Positions 17,819 to 26,641 of a stretch of 64,000 bases of DNA are shown here, in pieces (the first letter of the stretch is position 1; each line of letters opens with the position of its first letter). The DNA lies in the NCBI GenBank assembly GCA_902168205.1, contig CABHOK010000008.1:1-64000 (forward strand). Reading direction: 5' to 3'. Below the pieces are notes generated by a model. It searched no databases. It saw only the letters and a list, made by a program, of their open reading frames with translations, and was not told the DNA's origin. The position numbers and the translations under genes were made by a program. The DNA comes from an uncultured Chitinophaga sp. Lineage in GTDB: Bacteria; Bacteroidota; Bacteroidia; Cytophagales; Cyclobacteriaceae.

Positions 17819-20806
17819 ATGAAAAATATATCTGTTCGACTGATTATAGTCGTTCTGTTCTTAACCGCCTATAGCGCTACCGCTCAGGAATGGCAATGGC
17901 TTAGAAAAATTGGTTTTGGTAATTCGTATGATCAGTGTTCGGTGCTGAGTGCCGCTACGGATGACAACGGGAATACATACGTTACAGGCTGGTTTATGGG
18001 CAGGCTGGTGCTGGGCGATAAAACCTATAGCGGTTCCTTCAATTCATACGAGCAATACTTTGTAGCCAAGTTTGATAACGCTGGTAATGTAGTATGGTCC
18101 AATGCCATTACACCCACAAGCAGTGAACTGAATGTATATACCATCTTCGTGGATAAAGACGGTAATACCTATGTAACCGGTGCCATGAGTAATGCATATA
18201 GCTATAGCACCGGCAAGGTAAACTTTGGCAATGGAGAATCGCTGGCGTTGGATTGGACAGGGAGTACGCATAGTTCAAAATTCATTTGCAGGTATTCGCC
18301 TGCCGGTACGGTTGCCATGAAGAAATTTTATACCGGTTATAGTGATGAGTATGGGCATACGCTACAGGTAAACCAGGAGGGGAATATTTTTGTAATCGGC
18401 AAATTGCTGGATACCTATGCGAATACCTCCAACACATATAACGATAACGATACAGTGCGATGCTATGATGCTTCGGGACAATTGCTGTGGAAGAATAAAT
18501 ATGCATATAAACCCGAAGGAGCCAATTCAGGCAACATACAGCTTCTTACCGATAAAGAGAATCTATGGATCGTGAGCCAATGGGACAAAGCACAGCAGAT
18601 AACATTCGCGGGTGAGACACATTCTATAGGAGTATACGAAACGTTTCTGACGGAATATGATCGCACCACCGGAGCACTGCTTACGGTAAGGTCTGCCAGG
18701 ACGCAGCTTACGTATTTGAGTTCGAAACTATTGATCAGGAACAGAAAGCTATATGTGCTGGGATCATTTGAGTATCTGTATAGTCCATCCATTACCTTCG
18801 GTAGCATCGAGGTAAAGAGTACGAAACCGAATGACACGTACTATTATGGAGAAGAAGGTTTCCTGGCTAAAATGGATATAACCTCCGGTGAATATAGCTG
18901 GGCAAGATTGATGACAGCCTTTGATGATGAGTACACACTGAACGTGAGCGCCAGGGAAAATATATATGTGGGACTGGGTGGTAATGGCATCAACGCACTG
19001 CGCTATGTACATAAAATAGATGCGTCCGGTGCAACCGAGTGGACACAGAATTCACATGCCTTCATTCATGACCATGTATATTTAGGTGTCGATAAAAATG
19101 ACAACGTATATGCTACCGGTTGGGTGTCCAACGGAGGCACCGCCAGATTTGGCAGCCTGACGTTTGACTATAACAATGAAGTTGGTTTTATCGCGAAGCT
19201 GCAGAACGTTACTGCGGGACTCACGGGTATATCATTGAGTTCAGGAACCTTGTCACCGACATTCAATTCAACTACGTTGCAGTATACAGCAACGGTAACG
19301 AATGCCACGTCATCAATAACGGTTACACCGGTTGCGAAAGAAGCAGGTTCTGTTGTAAAAGTAAATGGGACTGAAGTAACCAGTGGTTCCGCATCCACAC
19401 CGATAGCACTCCAGGTCGGTAGTAATAGCATTGTGATTGATGTAACCGCAGAGAATGGCAGTACGCGAAAGTATACCGTTACCGTAACCCGCGAGAATGG
19501 TGCACCAGTTATAACGCCACCGGGCAACAAAGTTGTTGATGAAGGCACTGCTATAACTTTTGCAATTCAGGCTATGGATCCGGATGCCGGTCAGGAGCTG
19601 ACCTATTCGCTTGAGCAGGGTCCGGCTTATGCATATATAGACTTTACTTCCGGTTTATTCAGCTGGTGGCCGATGGAAGAACATGGTCCCGGAAGCTATG
19701 ATGTGAAGGTACGTGTAACAGATAATGGCACGCCTTCAAAATATAGCGAGGTATCATTTGTTGTTGAAGTAACCGAAGTGAATACAGCTCCGATATTAGC
19801 ACCGCTTATGATGATTGGCAATTCAGGAGGATGTGGTACGTCCTATAGCATTCATGCTTCTGCGTTCGATCTGGATACGCCGGCAGATCAGATTACATAT
19901 TCACTGCAGGGTGTTGTGCCGGCAGGAGCTATATTTGATCCTGAACACGGAGATTTCTGGTGGATACCTGGACCAGGACAGGAAGGACAATACCAGATCA
20001 CCATTCGTGCTACCGATTCAGGTTCGCCTGCGCTATACGATGAAGAGTCAATCATACTCACGGTAAGTCCGTTGGCAGCCCCTGTGCCTTCGGGCGACTG
20101 GCTTTCTGTGATTCCGTTTAATGAGACTGCTACGTTTTCAGTTGAATCCATGCCGCAGGCCTATAGCTATAGGTGGTCTGTTCCGGAAGGATTTGAAATT
20201 GTCGAAGGTAATAATACTTCGAGCATCCGTGTTAAAGCAACAAACGGTACAGCGCAGGGTTCTATTGAAGTACGTGGCGAAAATGGCTGCGGTGAAGGTA
20301 TGGCATTAATTAAACCGATCATGTCCCTGAAAGCATCTGCAATGGTAACCCTATCTGCACTGGAACAAACCTTTACCGGTGAAGCTAAATCGATCCTGGT
20401 ATCAACGGAGCCGGAAGGTTTGCCGGTGGAGATCCTGTACAACGGTTCGGCTACTGTTCCCAGTGCGGCCGGTGAATACAGCGTTACGGCCACGGTGCAG
20501 GATGATAACTATGAAGGACAAGCCACCGGCATCCTCATCATTAACACCATAACCGCGATTGGCGATGGCATCGAAAAGAGTATAACGTTATCTCCGAATC
20601 CAACCAATGGAGAGACCACACTGGCATTCGCGAAAAAATACAATGCCGATATAGTTGTTACGGATGCCTACGGACGCGTTATTCACCAGGGCACAGCGAG
20701 AGGCACGTACAAGCTGAATCTCGAAGACCACGCACCCGGTATATATATCGTACAAATCCTTTCCCCAGACGAAGCAACACTCACCTTAAAACTAATGAAA
20801 TACTAG
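17819..20806 (+). CDS. Large secreted protein: SBBP-type repeats, cadherin-like domains, T9SS tail
   Basis: A 995-residue exported protein with a signal peptide ending near residue 22 (YSATAQE). Residues ~25-460 resemble SBBP/beta-propeller repeats, with recurring 'NGNTYVTG', 'DGNTYVTG' and 'NDNVYATG' phrases. Residues ~465-560 match the cadherin-like beta-sandwich domain (LSSGTLSPTFNSTTLQYTA, SNSIVIDVTAENGSTRKY). Residues ~565-760 are two Ig/cadherin-like domains (GTAITFAIQAMDPD; YSIHASAFDLDTPADQITY). PKD/MBG-like strands follow, and the end is a type A T9SS domain (LSPNPTNGE...GIYIVQILS...LKLMKY). There is no catalytic motif. It is probably a cell-surface binding or adhesion protein; its substrate is unknown. 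Confidence 0.82.
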   Translation: MKNISVRLIIVVLFLTAYSATAQEWQWLRKIGFGNSYDQCSVLSAATDDNGNTYVTGWFMGRLVLGDKTYSGSFNSYEQYFVAKFDNAGNVVWSNAITPTSSELNVYTIFVDKDGNTYVTGAMSNAYSYSTGKVNFGNGESLALDWTGSTHSSKFICRYSPAGTVAMKKFYTGYSDEYGHTLQVNQEGNIFVIGKLLDTYANTSNTYNDNDTVRCYDASGQLLWKNKYAYKPEGANSGNIQLLTDKENLWIVSQWDKAQQITFAGETHSIGVYETFLTEYDRTTGALLTVRSARTQLTYLSSKLLIRNRKLYVLGSFEYLYSPSITFGSIEVKSTKPNDTYYYGEEGFLAKMDITSGEYSWARLMTAFDDEYTLNVSARENIYVGLGGNGINALRYVHKIDASGATEWTQNSHAFIHDHVYLGVDKNDNVYATGWVSNGGTARFGSLTFDYNNEVGFIAKLQNVTAGLTGISLSSGTLSPTFNSTTLQYTATVTNATSSITVTPVAKEAGSVVKVNGTEVTSGSASTPIALQVGSNSIVIDVTAENGSTRKYTVTVTRENGAPVITPPGNKVVDEGTAITFAIQAMDPDAGQELTYSLEQGPAYAYIDFTSGLFSWWPMEEHGPGSYDVKVRVTDNGTPSKYSEVSFVVEVTEVNTAPILAPLMMIGNSGGCGTSYSIHASAFDLDTPADQITYSLQGVVPAGAIFDPEHGDFWWIPGPGQEGQYQITIRATDSGSPALYDEESIILTVSPLAAPVPSGDWLSVIPFNETATFSVESMPQAYSYRWSVPEGFEIVEGNNTSSIRVKATNGTAQGSIEVRGENGCGEGMALIKPIMSLKASAMVTLSALEQTFTGEAKSILVSTEPEGLPVEILYNGSATVPSAAGEYSVTATVQDDNYEGQATGILIINTITAIGDGIEKSITLSPNPTNGETTLAFAKKYNADIVVTDAYGRVIHQGTARGTYKLNLEDHAPGIYIVQILSPDEATLTLKLMKY

Positions 20807-20842
20807 CGTTTATATTTAGTTTACGCTTACGTTGCCCCAACA

Positions 20843-20900
20843 CGGGCTTCTCGCGGTGAGTAAGAGACATGATCCCCAAGCGCACGCTCGAAGTGACGTT
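20843..20900 (-). repeat. Degenerate intergenic repeat, single arm
   Basis: About 58 bp resembling the arms at 35705-35760 and 59098-59153. Shared words are TTCTCGCGGTGAGTAAG and ACGCTCGAAGTGACGTT; on the other strand the conserved edge reads like CGTCACTTCGAGCG. Only one arm is recognisable here, between a T9SS protein gene and the GH76 gene. Confidence 0.55.
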
Positions 20901-20975
20901 AATTTACTGCGATATTTAGGAATATACCGACCAACCGTGTCTTAAGACGAAAGGCCTTTAACAATCATTCATTCT

Positions 20976-22364
20976 ATGGAGAAAAGGAAAAGTACCGGAC
21001 GGAGGCATCACGCGTATGTATTTTACTTCCTGTTATTAATAGCGAGCTATCAGAGTTTTTCGCAGCATTCCATCTATACGCCAGTAGCCGATGCGTTGCA
21101 AGCCAACACGCACCGCACATTTCTATCATCTGACGGCAAATACTACCTGCACAACAATGCAGGCAATACATTCTTCAATTATTGGTGGCAGGCACACGGT
21201 ATGGATGTTCTGCTCGATGCGTACCTGCGCACGCGAAACGATGTATATAAGCAGCGAATGAAAAACCTGTTGCTGGGTACAAAAGATAAAAATGGAGGAC
21301 TATATCCAACCCATTATTACGATGACATGGCCTGGCTTGCCATTGCCAGTTTACGTGCTTACCAGAATACAAATGATGCCGAGTATATGACTGCCCTGCA
21401 GGCACTCTGGCGGGATATGAAGACAGGACAACATGCCGGGCGAGGCGGTGCGTTGCAATGGAACAAGGATGCACCGCATTCGTTCAATGCCTGCACCAAC
21501 GGGCCGGCTATCATTTTTGCTACACGACTCTATCGCATAAATGGAAATGCCCAGGACTTGCAAACCGCGAAAGATATATACACCTGGATGAAGGGTGCGT
21601 TAATCGATCCGGTGAACGGAGCGGTTTGGGACAGTTATAATGATTCAACAAATCACACCAATAAAGACTGGATATTCTCTTATAACGTAGGGACTTGGAT
21701 CGGTGCGGGACTCGAACTATATAAAGTCACAGGAGAACAGGTATATCTCGATGATGCCGTGAAAACCGCCGAGTATGCCATGACCAATCGTTTATATAAC
21801 GGTGTACTATGGGCTAATGAGACCGGTGATGGTGATGGAGGTCTGTTCAAAGGTATATTTCTGCGATACCTGGATCAGTTGGCACGCGAAGGAAATATAC
21901 CACCTGCAACACGCGATCGGTATATAAACGCTTTGAAGTCGACAGCCCAGAAGGTAAACACAGTAGCTATCAATAAAACCAACTGGCTTGTAAATAAAGA
22001 CTGGAACGTAACAGCCGAAACAGTTACGGACTACTCCACGCAACTCAGTGGCATCATGATAATGGAGTTAGCTTCCAATTTTGATAAAGCGTTTTTCTTC
22101 AAAGACTATAATTACGGAGGCTATACGGCAGCACTCGTCCCCGGTAGATATACCAAAGCGCAATTGAATGCGATGGGTATCCTCGATAATGACATCAGTT
22201 CTTTGACGGTCCCCAAGGGCTATACAGTAACGGTATATGTAAACGATAATTTCTCAGGGACAAGCACAACCTTTACCGCCAACACCAGCTATGTAGGTGC
22301 CTCCTGGAATGATACTATATCTTCGCTGGTAATCAGTGCTGCAGCTACACCATTACACAAGTAA
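20976..22364 (+). CDS. GH76 endo-alpha-1,6-mannanase-like protein with beta-gamma-crystallin module
   Basis: A 462-residue exported protein (signal peptide to about residue 30, QSFSQHS). Residues ~35-380 match GH76, an (alpha/alpha)6 barrel family of alpha-1,6-mannanases. The catalytic pair D116-D117 sits in YYDDMAWLAIA, followed by GGALQWNKD and NGPAIIFATRLY. Residues ~380-462 look like a beta-gamma-crystallin domain, with two copies of the calcium motif (N/D)(N/D)xx(S/T)S: DNDISS at 404-409 and NDTISS at 445-450. Such modules bind calcium and stabilise proteins or bind carbohydrate. The GH125 gene at 32034 would act on the same linkage. An adjacent terminator ends the transcript. Confidence 0.88.
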   Translation: MEKRKSTGRRHHAYVFYFLLLIASYQSFSQHSIYTPVADALQANTHRTFLSSDGKYYLHNNAGNTFFNYWWQAHGMDVLLDAYLRTRNDVYKQRMKNLLLGTKDKNGGLYPTHYYDDMAWLAIASLRAYQNTNDAEYMTALQALWRDMKTGQHAGRGGALQWNKDAPHSFNACTNGPAIIFATRLYRINGNAQDLQTAKDIYTWMKGALIDPVNGAVWDSYNDSTNHTNKDWIFSYNVGTWIGAGLELYKVTGEQVYLDDAVKTAEYAMTNRLYNGVLWANETGDGDGGLFKGIFLRYLDQLAREGNIPPATRDRYINALKSTAQKVNTVAINKTNWLVNKDWNVTAETVTDYSTQLSGIMIMELASNFDKAFFFKDYNYGGYTAALVPGRYTKAQLNAMGILDNDISSLTVPKGYTVTVYVNDNFSGTSTTFTANTSYVGASWNDTISSLVISAAATPLHK

Positions 22365-22466
22365 AGGCCAATGGTAGGCAGGTTGGCTTCAGCGTACGAA
22401 GCGTTATTAGTCGATACTATGTGAAGTTTGTTTGAGTAAACCCAATGGGTAAATTTTCGGAAATGC

Positions 22467-22503
22467 CATTGGCCGCGCTATAGATGGCCAATGACATTTT
22501 TTT
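22467..22503 (+). terminator. Rho-independent terminator after GH76
   Basis: A perfect 8-bp stem CATTGGCC (22467-22474) with GGCCAATG (22486-22493), an 11-base loop and a run of seven T. It faces the end of the convergent DUF4180 gene. Confidence 0.7.
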
Positions 22504-22505
22504 GT

Positions 22506-22862
22506 TTATTGGCTTAACCGGTTCAGTGCATCTTCAACGGTGCTGGTAAATACAACACGGTTTGATTTATTACTCTCATAAATAAAGGCGTGCAGACTTT
22601 TGCTTTCATAGATCGAGAAGTCTCCAACAATACCGAGGTGTAAAACATAATTGCTTACTTTTTGCAATATATCACCGGCAAGTCCGCTTCGCAGGTCGAA
22701 GAAGGATTCGTGCAGGTTCTCTTTGATAAGTATAACTTTATCAGAAGGCAGGTTGAGCATGAGCTGCAGAAATTGCTGTGGTGTCCCAATTATCAGTGCG
22801 TTGTCCTGTATCTCAACAATCTCCTTGTTTCGAATGGTGTGTACTTTAAATGCAGTTGTCAT
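22506..22862 (-). CDS. DUF4180 domain protein
   Basis: A 118-residue cytoplasmic protein. The start at 22862 (MTTAFKVHTI) begins the conserved domain; the longer frame upstream crosses a strong terminator hairpin and is rejected. Conserved DUF4180 phrases are DKVILIKENLHESFFDLRSGLAGDILQKVSNY, LHLGIVGDFS and SKSLHAFIYESNKS. The fold is probably alpha/beta, similar to STAS-like proteins. The function is unknown; it is often a single-gene unit in bacteria. It lies downstream of an SRPBCC gene but is cut off from it by a terminator, so it has its own promoter in the AT-rich 22863-22900 stretch or overlapping it. Confidence 0.85.
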   Translation of the reverse strand: MTTAFKVHTIRNKEIVEIQDNALIIGTPQQFLQLMLNLPSDKVILIKENLHESFFDLRSGLAGDILQKVSNYVLHLGIVGDFSIYESKSLHAFIYESNKSNRVVFTSTVEDALNRLSQ

Positions 22863-22900
22863 ACTAAAATTGGATATGGACTGTAGTTGTATAGTTATAA

Positions 22901-22931
22901 AAAAAGCCCCGGGATAACTCCGGGGCTTTTT
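22901..22931. terminator. Strong bidirectional terminator
   Basis: A perfect 12-bp inverted repeat, AAAAAGCCCCGG (22901-22912) with CCGGGGCTTTTT (22920-22931), around a 7-base loop. T tracts are present in both directions. On the minus strand it ends transcripts from the SRPBCC gene 200 bp upstream and insulates DUF4180. Confidence 0.8.
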
Positions 22932-23129
22932 GATTACTGTCGTGCTGCGATATATAGTTATCCCCCGTGAAATATAGAGCAATCATCACACGCTGTTATA
23001 CAGGTGTGTGCGATCGCAGGATATATACAGGGATTTGTCTTCATGATCTCCGTTACAATACGAAGTTCATACGAGAACAAGGACAGAAGGTTTCACTTGC
23101 CAGAAAGAAGCTTCGGGCAGCTTTCGATA

Positions 23130-23609
23130 TTATCGATTCAACGTTACGAAATCTGAGAAGCGACTTAATATATAGTCCCAGCCATGCTCTGCGTTCATGG
23201 CGCGTACATATTCTTCGGCACCATGTCCATGCTTTTCAAAGTTACTGTGCTGCAGGATAAAGGTAGTGGAGCCGTGAACGTCTTCCCTGAATTGTATCAA
23301 CACATCGCTTGCTTTATCCGGATCGGGTACGGGCACCCGTTGTGGACTGATCTGCCATTTCAGTAACAGCATGTTGTCCCGCTCAATTTTTACGATCGTA
23401 GCCCAGTCGCACCGAAAGCCGTTGGGACCAGTCTCGGAACATAATCCGTTTTCACGGGCATCGAGTTTGATCTCGTCAAGTTTGTCCTGCGACCAGGTAT
23501 ATTCTTTGGGCCACCACTCGTTGAAGCGGTCAACAAACAAAGTATATACCCTGTTCTTTCCGAGGGGTAAGTGAAGCGTCTTGGTGATTTCCTGCATACA
23601 GGTGCTCAT
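23130..23609 (-). CDS. SRPBCC (AHSA1-like) domain protein
   Basis: A 159-residue protein of the START/Bet v1-like fold. It starts with an EITKTLHLPLGKNRVYTLFVDRFNEWWP segment, typical of 'activator of Hsp90 ATPase homologue' proteins, and ends with a long C-terminal helix (GAEEYVRAMNAEHGWDYILSRFSDFV). Such small proteins bind hydrophobic ligands; the function is unknown. The start may be the ATG at 23609 or the in-frame ATG at 23597 (MQEITKTL). A 16-bp tandem duplication covers the first start codon and its upstream region. Confidence 0.8.
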   Translation of the reverse strand: MSTCMQEITKTLHLPLGKNRVYTLFVDRFNEWWPKEYTWSQDKLDEIKLDARENGLCSETGPNGFRCDWATIVKIERDNMLLLKWQISPQRVPVPDPDKASDVLIQFREDVHGSTTFILQHSNFEKHGHGAEEYVRAMNAEHGWDYILSRFSDFVTLNR

Positions 23610-23638
23610 GTTTACACGTACTCATGTTTACACGTACT
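23605..23638 (-). repeat. Tandem 16-bp duplication across the SRPBCC start codon
   Basis: CTCATGTTTACACGTA occurs twice in a row (23605-23620 and 23621-23636), followed by two bases of a third copy. On the minus strand this duplicates the ATG and its upstream sequence. The extra ATG, at 23625, is out of frame with the gene and opens only a short alternative frame. Confidence 0.8.
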
Positions 23639-23693
23639 ATAGCAAAACAATCGTGCCTGTATAGTAGTTCTTTTGTTAAGTCTCACAAACGCA

Positions 23694-26063
23694 TTATTCG
23701 TATTTCAGGGTATCAACCGGGTTGATTAATGCAGCTTTTATAGAATGAAAGCTTACCGTGATCAAGGCAATGCCAAATGCCAATGCAACCGGGGCCAGGT
23801 ATAGCCACAGCGGCAACTGTGCCTTGTAAGCAAATCCTTCAATCCATTTACCCATGATATACCAAGAACCTGGAATCGCGATCAATACAGATGTGAGAAT
23901 GAGCCGTGCAAACTTTTTGTTTAGCATCGACACTACATGCGTAGTAGATGCCCCCAGAACTTTGCGTATACCAATTTCCTTGGTGCGTTGTTCTGCTGTA
24001 TAAGCCGACAGTCCATATAAGCCGAGACATGATATAAAGATGGCCAGTGCTGTAAAGAAACCGATAGCTTTACCCAATACTTTTTCTTTCTGCAAGATCT
24101 GTCCGAAGTTTTCATCGAGGAAATGATATTGCATTACTTCGCCGGGAGCGAATTGCTTCCAGGCAGTCTCAGCTTTCTTCAGGAAACCGCTGGCATTACC
24201 TTTCAGGCGAAAGCCCATTTGCAAATATTCATTACCCGGGCGAATTATCGCTGGCGCTATAGATGCACGCAAGGATTCCCAATGAAAATCGCGCACCACA
24301 CCAATGACTGTTAACTCTTTATTAATAACAGCACCGATCGGATTTTCAAGTCCGAGTTCTGCTACGGCTGCTTCATTGAGAATGATAGCGGCAGAGTCAG
24401 AAGCATTTTCGTGATCGAAATCTCTGCCCTGTATCAATTGAAAATGCATCAGGTCGAGATAGTGTGCGTCTGCATAATACGTGTTCAGGGTAATAGCATC
24501 CGGCATCGTGGGAGTCTGATAGGTGGCGTATGATATAACCGCTTTGGTGCCGGGCTCTCCGCTGTGCAGACTTACCGCGGTAACTTCAGCTTGTTGCGAA
24601 AGTATATTTTTAAAAGCTTCGGTGCTGGAACCAAGCTTGGGTATCTGGTCGATGGTAACAACACTTTGCTGGTTAAAGCCCAGATCTTTTGTCTGCATGA
24701 AATCCATCTGTCTCATTACTACTGCTGCGCAGATCATTAGTCCCATGGAAACGGAGAATTGGACAATTACCAGTATATTCCGAAAACCACCGCTGCTGCC
24801 GGATACATTTCCTTTCAACACCCTTACCGGTTTAAACGAAGTAAGGTAGAGTGCAGGATATATACCCGAAAGTATACCTACCAGCAAAGCAAAGGCAAAT
24901 ACCAATAGTATATTCCAGTAATTGAACAGCAGTGTATTCAGCAAGGTTTCCCCGGTAATAAATCGGAATACATCCAGTGATATTTGTGCCAGCGCCAGCG
25001 ATAGGAGTGTCGCTACGGTTGTCATGACGATCGACTCCAGCAGAAATTGTGTTATCAGTTTATTACGCGTAGAGCCAACTACTTTGCGTATGCCAACTTC
25101 TTTGGCGCGCCTCGCAGCACGCGCGGTGGTAAGGTTCACAAAATTTACAGAGGCAAGAACGAGAATGAAAACCGAGATCGCTCCAAATATATAGAGGTTG
25201 GCTTCATTCCCGGTAGGAGAAATTTCATAGTTGAGTTTGGACTGCAGGTGTACATCGGTTAATGCATGAACGTAAAACTTCACAGCATTCGGATGTTCCT
25301 TATAGGCTTCGAAAGATATATTCTCTGGCACACCCATGGCTTGCGGATATACCTGTTTCTCTAACAAGCGGTCGAGTGCTTTTTCGAGGTCCTGCTGACG
25401 TTGATTTTCTTTCAGCAATATATAGTTATACATAGAGGCTGACGGCCAGTTAAACTGGTGCGTGAGCATATTTTCGTTCGAGGCCCATATCGATGCCTTT
25501 AGTTGTGAGCTTCGTTTATCATCTTTTACAAGACCGGTAACCGTAAATGTTTTTTTATCCTTGCCCAGTACAATTGCTTTACCCATGGGGTCACCATCCT
25601 GAAAATATTTCTGAGCAACACTTTCGGTGATTACGACACTGGCCGGATGCCGAAGTGCCTGACGCGGATCGCCCTGGATAAACTCATACGAGAAGACCGT
25701 AAAGAACGCGGAGTCGGTATAGTATACCAGGTCATAGAAAGATTGATCGTTTCGGGTGATCAGCTCATCGTTGCTGCGGGCTACACGTGTAAAGGATTCT
25801 ATCCCTTCATATTCTTTCGGAAGAAATTCTCCCAGAGCTTCTGGTCCAACGGCAAACCCGCCCATATTAAAGAACGACACACCCACTTTGTAAATGCGAT
25901 CTGCATTGGTATAGTGACGATCGTAACTCCACTCACCGTAGATATACATGAAGATAACAAGGCTGCACGCAATGCCTATCGCGAAGCCGATGATGTTGAT
26001 GAGCGAGTAGGAGAGTTGGCGCTGAAGATTGCGTATAGCAATGAGCAGATAGTTTTGTAACAT
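23694..26063 (-). CDS. MacB/FtsX-type ABC transporter permease
   Basis: A 789-residue inner-membrane protein. It has one N-terminal helix (LINIIGFAIGIACSLVIFMYI), a MacB-type periplasmic domain to about residue 280, then three helices. A second helix-periplasmic-domain-three-helix unit follows, ending LINPVDTLKYE. The cytoplasmic loops carry RRAKEVGIRKVVGSTR and RTKEIGIRKVLGAS, the two FtsX-type coupling motifs. This 8-helix duplicated form is common in Bacteroidota and has no ATPase gene beside it. Characterised relatives export peptides or lipids or signal by mechanotransmission; the substrate here is unknown. It resembles the permeases at 52461 and 56611. Confidence 0.9.
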   Translation of the reverse strand: MLQNYLLIAIRNLQRQLSYSLINIIGFAIGIACSLVIFMYIYGEWSYDRHYTNADRIYKVGVSFFNMGGFAVGPEALGEFLPKEYEGIESFTRVARSNDELITRNDQSFYDLVYYTDSAFFTVFSYEFIQGDPRQALRHPASVVITESVAQKYFQDGDPMGKAIVLGKDKKTFTVTGLVKDDKRSSQLKASIWASNENMLTHQFNWPSASMYNYILLKENQRQQDLEKALDRLLEKQVYPQAMGVPENISFEAYKEHPNAVKFYVHALTDVHLQSKLNYEISPTGNEANLYIFGAISVFILVLASVNFVNLTTARAARRAKEVGIRKVVGSTRNKLITQFLLESIVMTTVATLLSLALAQISLDVFRFITGETLLNTLLFNYWNILLVFAFALLVGILSGIYPALYLTSFKPVRVLKGNVSGSSGGFRNILVIVQFSVSMGLMICAAVVMRQMDFMQTKDLGFNQQSVVTIDQIPKLGSSTEAFKNILSQQAEVTAVSLHSGEPGTKAVISYATYQTPTMPDAITLNTYYADAHYLDLMHFQLIQGRDFDHENASDSAAIILNEAAVAELGLENPIGAVINKELTVIGVVRDFHWESLRASIAPAIIRPGNEYLQMGFRLKGNASGFLKKAETAWKQFAPGEVMQYHFLDENFGQILQKEKVLGKAIGFFTALAIFISCLGLYGLSAYTAEQRTKEIGIRKVLGASTTHVVSMLNKKFARLILTSVLIAIPGSWYIMGKWIEGFAYKAQLPLWLYLAPVALAFGIALITVSFHSIKAALINPVDTLKYE

Positions 26064-26286
26064 TACGCAGTGGTTTTGGTTCCGTGGGTCTGACCGGTAC
26101 GCGACAAGAAGAATGCCATAGGAAAAATACTGATTTTTCAGTTCAAAATAGGACTATAGCCGTGATTCTCCTGATTCGCACATGAACAATAAAGTCCGCC
26201 AACGGACGGTTCAGGCAACGCGCAACGGCAAGGCTATACCGAACGGACTACGAACTACTAAACTGACGAAAAGGAAATCTAAACGT

Positions 26287-26595
26287 ATGCATACAATACA
26301 ACTGCAGTTAAATGACCAGGGACGCGGTTCATTTTTTATTAAAGAAGGTGAGGAGCAGCTCGCTGAAATGGTGATCAGTATACATAAAGGAAACCTCACC
26401 GTGTTCCACACCGAAGTGTCGGATAAACTTCGCGGGCAAGGTGTTGCCGGTCAACTGCTAAAGAACATGGTGCAGTACGCGCGCGATCATAAATTGAAAG
26501 TAATTGCACTCTGTCCGTACGTACATGCGGAGTTTGAGCGGCATCCTGATCAATATGCCGACATCTGGAATAAAGACTGGCATCACACGAAGTAG
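26287..26595 (+). CDS. GNAT-family N-acetyltransferase (YjdJ-like)
   Basis: A 102-residue protein of the small GNAT clade. The acetyl-CoA-binding motif is KLRGQGVAGQLLKNMVQYARDHKLKVIALCPYV. The start at 26287 is supported by an AAAAGGAAATC ribosome site eight bases upstream; the longer frame from 26182 is a basic, low-information extension. It follows a divergently oriented permease. The last codons and stop lie in a terminator hairpin. The substrate is unknown. Confidence 0.85.
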   Translation: MHTIQLQLNDQGRGSFFIKEGEEQLAEMVISIHKGNLTVFHTEVSDKLRGQGVAGQLLKNMVQYARDHKLKVIALCPYVHAEFERHPDQYADIWNKDWHHTK

Positions 26596-26617
26596 AACTT
26601 GCTTCGTACTTTCTTTT
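26587..26617 (+). terminator. Terminator overlapping the GNAT stop codon
   Basis: ACGAAG (26587-26592) pairs with CTTCGT (26602-26607), followed by ACTTTCTTTT. A second perfect 9-bp inverted repeat, GCATCACAC (26580-26588) with GTGTGATGC (26618-26626), encloses it, so a longer alternative stem is possible. It lies between convergent genes. Confidence 0.5.
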
Positions 26618-26641
26618 GTGTGATGCTTGCCTATATATCGG

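Noticed and set aside
1-22500. Complete polysaccharide utilisation locus of SusC/SusD type
   Set aside because: Hydrolases and regulators are present, but no TonB-dependent SusC-like or SusD-like gene lies in the window.
22863-22982. N-terminal extension of the DUF4180 frame
   Set aside because: The extension crosses a perfect 12-bp terminator hairpin and adds nothing protein-like.
26182-26286. N-terminal extension of the GNAT frame
   Set aside because: A good ribosome site eight bases before 26287 marks the internal start; the extension is basic and unstructured.
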